DNA from: Erpobdella octoculata
Taxonomy: Eukaryota; Annelida; Clitellata; Hirudinida; Erpobdellidae
Assembly (NCBI GenBank): GCA_963978895.1
Contig: OZ022243.1
Span: forward strand, 13,821,765 to 13,885,764
DNA length: 64,000 nucleotides
Reading direction: 5' to 3'
The notes under the pieces are model-generated. The model did not search any database and was not told the origin of the DNA. It worked only from the letters and a program-made list of their open reading frames with translations. This document shows, in pieces, positions 44,201 through 56,200 of the stretch. The first letter of the stretch is position 1. Every line of letters starts with the position of its first letter. A program made the translations under genes and the position numbers.

Positions 44201-47200
44201 GCGTAATGTCATTTAGACTTCTAGGCCACAAAATTGTAATTCCCTTGATGAAATGTCTTTTTCTATAGGTGCTGATGTCAATTATCAAACATGCATTTCT
44301 CCTTCACTTTTTAGAAATTTCTGAGCTAACAGAGATCTGTAGTCTGGTAGCATTTTTTACTGTAATTCAAGAATGTTTTTAGGATTGACATTTTTGATTA
44401 TATGTGAAGATTTCTCACACTGATTTACTTTAATTAGGTGCTAAAATATAGAGCAATTACTTTGATATACTGATTTACACAAAAAAGCTTGTAAAAATGT
44501 AGCCAAAGTACACTTGCTGGGTTGTTTTTTTAAGTGTTTGCTAGCAAAACTAAAAATAAACAATTATCCCATTAAGAACATACTTAAATAATCAAAAAAT
44601 AATAAATCTGATTTTATTTTACAAACTGGATTTTTAGAAGTTAAATCGGTTGCTATTGAATCTGAATACTGGGAAAGACTGTCAAGGTCAAATGAAAGTG
44701 CAAGTGTTGTTAAAAGAGCCAAGGTATGTATGTATTTATGTCATTGTATGTTTGTACTTTATTTATCGAATACCTACAAAGATAGGCTAGGGTTCGTTGA
44801 TGGGTGGAGCTAATTTTCGGGGGTCATACTTATTTTCAGCTCGAAATTATTGAACTCAAGCATAGTATGACGGTGGTGGCAAAGCGGTAAAGCGTTCGCC
44901 TGTCGGCTTATAGTTCTGCGGTTCGAATCTCACCTGCGTCACCATCGTAGCTCTATTGAGCAAGGAGTTTACATACATTTGCGCAGGTTGAGTGTCTCGC
45001 AGAGGTAACTAACTCCTTTCACTAACCTAGAAAACAAAATAGTATGGTCCTTTAGGATAACCACGTGGAAACGACCCCAATTGAGTTTTGGATGATGTAT
45101 GTTCTTTCAGATCAGTTTCCACACATACATACATGTTGCAGGAAAATATTGACCATGTTTAGAAGCACTTGTGTATGCGAAACTGGATTTTCAGTAATGA
45201 TTAACATCAAGTTAAAAAGGAGAATCTCTTTGACTGACGAACATTTAGAAAACTTGATGAGAGCAGTTGTTTCTCAATAACAGGCACAAATGAAAAAAAT
45301 AGCAAATTCAAGTCAAAGTCAAACTGCTCATTAATCACACTCTTATTTTTAAAGTTGATAAACATATTCTGATTTTTATTTAAAAGTATAATAAAGTAAG
45401 TTAATTAGTTGATAGTTGAATTTTTAAACCAAAGGCAAAAATGAAATAACAGTTTAAAGTGTGTTGTATGGGGATAACCTTAGGTTCTATTTTTGGCAAA
45501 TCTGGTCCATTTTTAAAAATTAAAACAAGTCTGAATAGAACTTGTTAATTCCAATCCTATGTTAAAAACAAAATAGATTTATTATTTTTAAGTTCAAAGT
45601 TATAGGAATTTTAAAAATCTAACTTTTAACGTGCACAACACAGCATATTCAGACTTGTTTCAATTTTTAAAAATGGACCAGAATTGCCAAAAATAGAACC
45701 TAAGGTTATCTCCATACATTTAGATATGGAAAACATACCCTGATCTATATTTTGCTTCATAACTTTTGTATTTGTTGGACTATTTTCAAAAAATTAGTTT
45801 CTATGTTTAGCTAATATATTTGTCTTTCTAATGCATTAAGTTACAAACCCAATGCAGGTTTTTCGCCTATAACTTTTTTATTTTTTGCAATATTAAATTT
45901 ATTTTTACACCATTATATTTCTTTCTTAAATACCTTTCTAACGATCTATAGCACAACCCCAATGCACGAAATTTTTTTTGCACTATAGTACGGGGATCCA
46001 GCTGCGCAGCCAGCTTCTCCCTTGTTAATTTGTTTCTGTTTTTTTTTATTCTGCAAAAATATTATTATCTCTAGTTCGGATAAACTTTTTCCATAGTTTA
46101 TTTTTTGTCCTTCATTGCTCAACCACATTTTTAGGTAATTTCCTTCTATGCAGTGATTAATTAGTTTCAGAAGTAAATTTAGTTTCAGTTTCAGTTTCGT
46201 TTTGCAAACCAGAATTATTATTACCATTTCGTTTTAGTTTTGAATTTTTCAATAATTTTAGTTTCGGTTTAGTTTTGCATCAGGAATTATTATTACCGTT
46301 TCGTTTTTGTTTTGAATTTATAATAATTTTAATTTCAGTTTCATTTGTAACCTCCCTATTTTGCAGTTGTAACTAAACAAAAGCCAATTGAGAAACTGTT
46401 CATTCAATTTCAAAAAAACTCATTTCTAAGTTTTTTTTAGTCTATGCCTCTTCCCTCCACTCAAAAGGCCACACAATGAAAAAATCCTCTCCACATATGC
46501 CTCTGAAGCAGGTGCTGCCAGTATGTCCATAGCCAAGAGAGAAAGTTGCGGATATATTGACTATAGCGCAATCCAAAACTGTGTCTGGTTCAGTATATTA
46601 GTGGCTACGACAGGCACATTCGTACTGCTGCTCTTCGGAATTTTTTCAGATGATAGTTTGAATCGCCTCACCGAAGAAGATACAGTAGCAAAACTGGTAG
46701 AAGCTGAAGATACCACCACAGATTGAAAACTTGAAACCTGAGCAAAAAGTATATTATGTAGAACATCAATTCAGCTTTTCAATTTAAAGTTATAGCTCAC
46801 AAACCTGGTTAATAAGGTACTCTTTAGCAGCTTCCAACAGATGATGTGTCTCAAGTAAGAACATTATTGGAGCAACTGTATGGTCAAGGAGACAAGCAGC
46901 AGCTGGCAGTGGATTGAATTTTTCACTGAAAGGCTCGAGCAAATTAGAGAAACGATTTCTCAATTCAATTAGCATATTTGCCGCTGTCTGTTTGTTACTT
47001 TTAAATTGTGTCGTGACATTCAAGTTCAAGGACTGAAGGAATGACATGCGACAATGACATTGAATCTGTTTGTAGCATGTCTGTCTGAATTGCAAAAGGT
47101 TGAAGCAAATTTGTCATTTCTTCTAATTTGCTCCACTCACTGGCTAAAAGTGAGTCAACACCAGCGGCTCCTAAAACCTCATTGACTTTTTTTTTCATTT

Positions 47201-50200
47201 GCAGTAGTCGGTTAGCCATGAAATACGTACTGTTCCATCTAGTGGTACAATCAGTTATGACATTTTTACCACACCTAACTGTTCACCTAAAATTGAGGAC
47301 TTTCTGACATGATTTACCAATTTCCTTGTTCTTGCAATTATATCACTATAACCATGCCTATATATTTGTTTGATAACAAGTTGCAAGCTGTGAGCCATAC
47401 AAGGCATCCATCTGTAACAGCTTTCTGAAAGATCTGGGAGGCTGTTAAGCTCCGGATTTTCCGCCAAGTTTTCCATATCCTCATCAGCGTCACTATCATC
47501 AGCGTCACTATCACCACCATCACTCTCGTCAGAATTTTCTATTACAACATCATTATCAGTTTGTCACTGTCTGTACCAATTTGTCTTGACGCTGTAACCT
47601 TTTCCTGCAAAACCCTAACAGCCTTTTTCATATTTGCTCCACTATCCGAAACCACTAGCATAACTTTTTCAAATCCTATGCTCCATTCACCCAAACTTTT
47701 TTCTAAAGCATCAGATATAGCAACCCTGGTGTGCGGATGAGGCAAAAGACAGAGATTGATAACAGCATGTTTTGATGTTGAAGAAATCGGATAAAAAAAA
47801 CAGACAGAAAATACCAAGGTATGATGATGTCAGATCCTTGGTTGTCCATCCATCACAACAAATGGTTACTTTTCTAGATCTTGAAAGTAGAGATTTCAAT
47901 AAGGTTTTTTCTTTTACGTACTGCTCATTCATTAGCTGTTGAAGTTTGACTGACCCTAAAAATTAAAAACTCCTTAGTCTCTTATAGTCACACATTTTAT
48001 TTATTCATAACTAGGTGGTTTTGAAGCGCAATCACATATATAAGCTAATTATAAATATAAGATTCTATACATTATGCTAGTCGATATTTATATTAGTCAA
48101 TTAATTTTTATTTTGTTTTTAATAATTTTTTTTATTTTGTTTTAACAAATTATTTTTTATTTCTATTTCTATTTCGTTTCGAAAAAAAAATTTGTATTTC
48201 TATTTCGTTCTAACAAACTAATTTTTATTTTTATTTTAGTTTCGTTTTGACTTTCTATTCTAGTTTTCGTTTCAGTTTTCGTTAACAAAAATTAATAATT
48301 GTCGTTTTAATTTCTATTACCGTTAACGAAATATTCACTGCTTTTATGGCACTTAAATCTTGAAATTCTATCAGTATCAATGACAGGAATATAATTCCTA
48401 ATAGCTTCATTCATTACTTGACAAAAGAAATGCCACATATTGTTAACCAAATCTTTACTTGCAACATTATTATTTATTTCCGACTCATCACAGTACAGAT
48501 TCTCAATCAAATAATCGTTCATCAAATTATATACTTTCATCTGTCAGAGAAAAAATCTTACAACAGGGGGGGGGAATGTCCTACTCTGGGGGAGAGAAAT
48601 GTCTAGGGCGAAATGTCCTAGGGTCTATCAGGGGGGGAAATGTCTGGAGGGAAAACGTCCGGGGGGGGAGGGAAATGTCCTACAATCATTGTTAAACGAG
48701 TCTTTACTTGCAACTAGGGTTGCACCGAAAACCGGCCCCGGCTCCGGCCGAAAACCGGCCATTTTCCGAATCCGGTCAAATCCGGCTCTGGCCGGATTTG
48801 ATGGCCGGATTTGGAGCCGGATTTAACGTATTTATTTATTTATTTCAGTGTTTGTAAACACTGCTACACGGAGTTGTCACGCGGCAAGACTAATAGTTCC
48901 AAAAGTTTATCGACGTCTTCTCTGCTTACTCATCTAAGATCTAAGCATCCAATCCTGTACAGTGAGACGAACAGTCTAAAGACTTCGATGGCGGCTGCTG
49001 TTGAAGTTGCCACTGCCACCTCCTCGAATACTGTTTACTATTTTTTGTTTAATGTTTATTTGAAATAAAGCTGATATTGTCTGTTGGTTACTACGTTGGT
49101 TTTTAATGATAACATGCAATTGAACAAAAAGATGAATAATGAATAATAAAAAATGACAAGACCGGCCCCGGATCCGGCTCCGGCTGGATTTTGAATTATG
49201 AATCCGACCAGAACCGGCCCCGGCCGGATTTGAAAAACCCAAGTCCGGTGCAACCCTACTTGCAACATTATTATTTATTTCCGACTCACCACAGTACAGA
49301 TTCTCAATCAAATAATCGTTCATCAAATTATATTTTCCACTATTAAAATCAAATTTGGATATATTGTTAATAATTTTTGATTTATAAAAATTTCTAATCA
49401 AGGAGAAATTTAACACATAATGATCTTACCTAGTGGGAATCATATACTAAATTTTTGATTAAATCAACGTCCTCGACTAGAAGCAAGTCTAGAATGGACT
49501 GCTTTTGAGATCCGCGACACCTTGTAGATTTCTTAATTAGTTGAGTTAAAAAATTATCATTTAAGAAATTGATGAGTCTTTCTTCAGATGATTTAAAATT
49601 TGATTTATAAGTATTATTTTCCAGTCAACGTTTGGAAAGTTAAAATCTCCAATTATTAATTTTACTCCTATTTTAGATTGGAAAACTTCTAACAGTAAAA
49701 ATAAATTATTATTATTTTCTCTACCTGAATTCAGACTCCTATAGATGATAAGAATAAAAATATCAGGATTTTCATCTATTTTAATACACATATATTTATT
49801 GAAATCTATTCCTAAATTTATAATTTGGCATTTAATATCATATCTAACATAACAAAATATACATATAAATCCTTTTTTCATAAAATTATATGAATGCAAA
49901 TTAAAATTGTTTATCCAAAATTCGGATTCATTAAATTTGTTTACATAATATTTTGCATTTACCTCAGTAAAAATTAAGATATCTTTTGTTACGTCATCTG
50001 TATCTATTAATAATCTTATCTCACTCATTTTATTAGTAATGCAATCCACATTTGAATACATAATATTTAAAACGTTTAACTGATTGCATTCTTTTTTATT
50101 TTTAGCTTCTTCCACCAATCTATTTATTTTGGATCTTTTTTCGACATTTAGATCGTGACTAATACCAACATTTTTCAGATTTTCATCTAACAGTCTAATC

Positions 50201-53200
50201 TTAACTAAATTTTCCATTAAAATATTTTTAGCAATTTTATCATTGAATTTTACCAATATTGGTCGTATTTTATCACTCTTAGCCCCTAGTCTAAATATAG
50301 CTTTTATAGCAAATTCGCATGCCCCCTGATAAATGGGAACACAGCTTAAGAACTTGCGTCTTATCATAAGACATGCATTTCGTAACATCTTGATCTTTTA
50401 ATTCAGCTACCCTGTATAATAAAATGTTATTTGCCCTATCTTCTAAATCATTGCTAATTTTAATTTTATTATTATAGAATTGTAATTTAAAATTTAATTA
50501 AATATTTTCTTTTGATTAGGTTTTCTCAGATTTGTTTTGTCAAATTTCAAAAGATTTTGAAAACTTAAAAACTTATTCAATGGAGGATGTTCTTGAAGTT
50601 TCTGAAAAAACAAGGGATGTCCTTGATGACCTATGGAGAGTTACTGAAGTTCAAATATATCCAGAAGAGAGGATGAAAGATTTGATGAGTTCAGTAGGTA
50701 AGATGAAAACCCATCTTATTTGTTTTTTTATAGAAACAAATTTAAAAAGTTTATTCAATTCTTAAGCTCTGGATTTACAAATTTGTATACAATCTAAATT
50801 TTCTGCTGTGGATATTTGGCATGAAAATCTTGTAAGTGTTCGCGATGCAATCATGAAAGCTATCGAGAGCTGTAAAAATTGGACAAAAAACTGTGAAGTT
50901 TTGACTGGTCAATATTGGAAAAATTCCTCTGATAGAAGGTGGAAAGGAGCTGTTTTTGTGCCTGAGAATCTGGTGCAGCTTGGAGAAAATCTTAATCAGG
51001 TGGTTATAACTTTATTTGTATATTATGTAAATTATAAAAAAAAATTTTAAATTGATGATTTCACTGTTTTTATCAATCTACGGTTTTTGTTATTTTATGA
51101 AAGTTTTGCATTTTGTTTCTAATTAAAAAGTTTTAAAAATATAACATTATTACCACATTGAAGATAAGTTTTCTTTTGTATAACATAACATTTTTGTTTT
51201 TATTTTTAGATTTTAAAAATACGAGCTACAATTGCAAAAGCTGAAAGTCTTCTTTCATCATCAGAAATTTCTGACACAAAACTGGATGATTTGATTAAAA
51301 TCTATTCCAAGATAAACCCATTTAAAATTTCTCTTCTCACTTCTCGATTGCTCAAAGAAGCTCAATCAGAATTTGACGTTGATTTTGCTGATGCCGAAAA
51401 ACTTGTAGCCCAGAAATTAAGACAAAAGTTTGCAATTCTTGAAAAAAATCCACAGCAACTTTTTATTGAATTTGAAAAGTGTGCCGATTTGATTGCAAGG
51501 CCAAACATAAGTAACGACTTACAATTTGAAAAGTTAGGTGTTTTTTTATTAACAAATTTATATTTAAAATTAGAGGTGCACCGATAATGCAATGGCCAAT
51601 TATTGACCTGGCCTATAATTGGCCACAAAATATTTCACTTGGCATTGTAGATCAGCTTTTTAGCAAGAGACACATTGCACGAATGACCTTGCAACAAGGC
51701 ATTAGCTGATGATCGCAAACCCAGTATTTTGACTGTGGCAATTGCACACAAAAAACAGAATTGCAGCTTTGAAACTTTGTTGAGTAGTCTCTCAACCGAC
51801 AGATCAGCCAAAGCTTTAACCGAGTTGGCCACCATTTTGATGGTCTGCAAAATTTTAGCTCTGCTGTTTTTGACAACAATTGCAGACTGGTAGTGGTCCA
51901 TCCATATTTGTGCAGGTAACCGCTTAATTAGGTCGCCTCCATATGTGTTTTCCACAATATTTCTGTTGCAATACACATACAGTTGTTTGTTCGTATAAAT
52001 TGAAAAAAAAGTTTTACCATGACCTCTGATTCTATAGCGTCTCTAACCACAAGATGAACTTGTGATTGTAGGAGTGCACGTATGTAATTCTGCATACCAA
52101 ATTTTTTTTGCAATATTATCAGAATGCCTCCTTTTCCGTAGCTCAGCACACTGGTCCCGTCATAACATGAACGGATAATACAAGTGGGGACCAGCCACTA
52201 TAGACATATCTTCAACATTGCAATGATCTCGAGTTTCATGGCACTTGATCAAATACCAGTTAATTTCTGAACCTTGCATTAGCTTCTATGTAATATGCAT
52301 TCCATAAGAATCCATGTAGTTTTTGCAAGTCGTTAAATATTGTGCTAATGGAACTAGATAGCTATCCAAAAACTGGGGGCCTGACAAAAACTGGCCCCAT
52401 AGCTAGCTGACACCAGTTAAACTGAAATTAAATCATGAATTACCAAAAACTAGAATGTGACATTAAGACGAATTTTTTTTAATGAAATTACATTATCACA
52501 TTTTCCCGGACCGCACATTATTTTAGAAAAAATTCTTGATTAAACTCCATCCTAACCCAAATGAAACAGACCTATAACGTGTCAATCAAATATCAATCAA
52601 TTCATATTGGCTTATTCCTAGTTGCTCCTTGTGTTCTTTCCCATAGAGTAAACCTCACTATTACTAATAAGTGCCTAGGTGGTCTAGTTTCTATTAGGTT
52701 CAAATTAGTATATGCAGACATGGAACGATTGCGACTGTGACACCAACGATTTGCAATTATACACAATCCATGTTCATTATAGTTTCTTCTATGTCTCTCT
52801 AGGATTATGGGTGGGAGATTGGAGTTTTTCTAAATTGTCAGTTAATAACAGAAAGTTGAGATACAATGCCAATAGTGTAAAGAAGTTGGCTTCTGTTGTA
52901 AGTCTAAAACCAACTAGAGTACCAAAGTACCAAGCAAGTGTTTTTTTTAGTGGCACTGGGCTCAACATTTCGATTGTCACTTGTCTGACTACAAAAAATT
53001 GAGAATCTTATGTTTCTATACACTTATTTATTGGTTTATTTATTAAACATGTGTACAAAAAACTGACTAATCAATGTGTATTAACTGAAATCATATTTTC
53101 TACCATTTGCAAAAAAAAATAACACTAAATGGCTAGTACCAAATGACACCAATTGCGAAACGGCCAATACCGATAACAACCCGATAATCGGTGCATCTCT

Positions 53201-56200
53201 ATTTGAAAATATTAGCAAATGCCCTTTTAAAATACCATTTTATTTATCCAATTTTGTTAATAAATAATAAATTAAATAGTGGTATTTTGACAAATAGAGA
53301 GAAGCTATTAAGCCAGCTGTTAGTTTTCATTGAGGAGCAGAAGAATTATTTAGAAGCTGTTAGGAGAGACAAGATTGCTCAGAAATCAAAGAATTACTCA
53401 AATTTAGTTAATAAACTAATAGAACTTCAGAAAATTGAAATGAAGGTTATTCAGTTAAAGTTTTAACTTTCTTTTTTTAATAACTTGTAAAATTAATTGT
53501 TTTTCATGTTTTCAAGTTGGAAAATGTCACAAATCTCGGAAATATGCTGTTGAAAAAAATTTCAAATTTTGGAAATGCTAACCGGCAGTTAAATGCTTTG
53601 AAAGAAGAAGTTGTGTCATTAAAACAAGATCTATTTCTGGATTGGTCAAGAGATGCTCAAGATTTTTTTAATGACAGGTTTTTTTTATAAAATAATTTTT
53701 AGTTTTATTTGGTTTGTGTTGAACAATTTCTTTATTGATTCACTTTTACTTTGTATTAGTCTCAAGGTGAAGGGTCAGTTGATGGAGCTGAATTCTAAGA
53801 GTGGTAAGCTGGAAGTGGTGTTTGGAGAGAAGTTGATTGTTTTGTTAAGAGAAGTTCGAACCCTTACGTGCATGGGATTTGTTCTGCCGAAGAATGTTCA
53901 ACAGAGATTGAAAGAAGGCCAACAGTTTTATAAATATGGAATTATACTTAAACAGGTTATTTGATCATCTTAAACAGGTTATTTGATCATCTTAAACAGG
54001 TTATTTGATCATCTTAAACAGGTTAATTGATCATCTTAAACAGGTTATTTGATCATCTTAAACAGGTTATTTGATCATCTAAATTCTAAAGTAATTTTAG
54101 CACTAGTAACCACCTGTATCTATTATTAAATAAGTTCAACATTTATACTATTGGTATCACTGATAGTCAGGTTCCTATACACTCTTTTCATTTTTACCTG
54201 CTTTTATTAATTTTTTGTTCAAATCCATTAAATTAAATTTTTTAGTAGTTTTCTTGATTAAGAGCACAAATGCAACATGAAATTAAATGAATTAGTAATG
54301 GAAAAAACAACTTTTTAACACAAACTTTAATTTCAAATACACTCAATTTAGAAATTCGAAAGATGTTCAAATTAAGTTTTTTTTTTTTTTAATAGAATCA
54401 TGTATTGTCATCCAACATGAAGCTATGCTGAAAGTTTCAGCCTCCTAGCTAGTCAAAAAGCTGGTTAACCCGTTTTAGACCATCTTATGTTTTACGAACA
54501 CACTTATTCTTGGCGTTGCATAAAATTAAGCAGTAATTTTTTTCTGTTAAAAGTTTTTTTTATATTAAGAAAGCTTCAATACACTGTATAAAATTTTTTA
54601 AATAATTTTTTTTATTCGTATTAAGTAGTTTAAATCTGGGTTAGAATATGAGCATTTTCAAGGTTTTCGACCGATATTACTTTAAAAATTTATTATGCTA
54701 ATTTCATGAGAGTTATCATAACAAAAGTTTGAAATATCGAAAGAGAATGTACCCAAAGTAAACAGCAACATTGATTAAATTTAATTGTGTTTACACTAAC
54801 CCACAATCTGAACATGTATGAGTCATGCTCGTTTTACGATCGTTGGTCGTGTACTTTATGCGAACGAGTCAAAACTAGTTTATTCAGCTTATAGTTGTGC
54901 AGTTGTTGAATTGGTGTTTTTTGCAAATTTTATTCTTCGAATGAAGTGTTTGTAAAGTTTAAAAATGAAAGGCATCAAACAGAGCATTTTTTCATGTTGA
55001 AAGAAGCCATGGAACTAATTCTTGATGATGATGATAGCATTGAGGTTGACATACTTGTCATTCTTCCGCCCGACGCATCATAACACGTGACTGATGAATA
55101 TGCAAATGAAGAAGAAATGTTATTTTTTGTAATGTATCCGGGGAGGTAGAAGTTGATTATACTAATGATGGGATGGGATTAGACTGTGTTGGTTCTTTGG
55201 GTGAAGAAATGTAGGTCGCAAATACGGTCAGTTCAATGCCGTGGCAACCAAAACGCCAAAAACGATTGAAATGCACTTGGACCAAAAAGAGTCATTTGAA
55301 TAGCCGCTTTTAAAACCGTCTATAACGAGTTTGAAACACCACAATGGTGCTTTGCTTGAAAAACCCCATATATGTTGTTTAGGTTGTTTTATACCGATGA
55401 AATGAATTCATGCACGGTTGAAGAAACAAAATGATAGGGAAAATTCAGCAACTGGACATGGTCACAATCTGGAAAAGGTGAAAACAGTAGATCGCTACAA
55501 GCTGGAAAATTGTGGCAAAACACACTGTACATGTGGGCCAACTGCAGCAAACGACTTCATCGGAATTGTTTTGGTGCTTTCCAAACGACTGAAACGACTA
55601 TCATGAACTGCTTGACTGATTTATTGAATGTTAAATTTTTGGATTTTATTGAACTGTGTTACTGATAAAGTCAGAAATGTGTTTTTAGCTTTTCTGTTTA
55701 TAACCTAAAATTTATATTATAATTGTTTGCGTTGAGAAAAAAAAAGACTTTTAAACATTTTGTCGTTTTCAGTAGTCTATACGACCACCGTTCGAAAAAC
55801 GAGCATGGTGAATTTTCAAAGTTTTCCTTCAAATAAAAAATAATTAAAAATAAATCTGTTAAAACATAAGCAAGTAACTTAGAAATAACAAAAAAAATAA
55901 TAGAAATCTAATTAATAAAGTTTTGGACCTAAACGGGTTAAATTTTACTTGCAAGATTTGCATACAGAGAAAGCCACACACAAACAGAGATTGTAACCTA
56001 AATAAAGTTTTGTAAAAATATCTTGCAGGATCTATGCATGTCTGTTAGGTAATGTTTACATTAAAATAGCTGTATAAAATAATGAAAATTAAATTATAAA
56101 AAGGCCTACTATTAGAGTAAGTGTTTAAATAAATTTACTCGAGAGTTGTTTAATATACATGTTTTAAAAATTAGTAATAAAAAAAATATTGCCATCAGTG

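Larger units (their letters stand above)
45990..50390 (-). pseudogene. LINE fragment: ORF1 tail, endonuclease and linker, split by two hATs
   Basis: Minus strand, from the right: the ORF1 C-terminal region (IFRLGAKSDKIRPILVKF, GISHDL), then endonuclease (LNIMYSNVDCITNKMSEIRL, DILIFTEVNAKYY, KLIIGDFNFPNVDW at 49620-50100; NDNFLTQLIKKSTRCRGSQK at 49490-49560), then the linker KYNLMNDYLIENLYCGESE at 49270-49340 and VNNMWHFFCQVMNEAIRNYI near 48400. After the hAT at 46151-48340 it resumes RRKLPKNVV and KNKLWKKFIRTRDNN at 46060-46150 and stops before the RT. Frame breaks are present. CR1-group LINE; dead. Confidence 0.75.
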
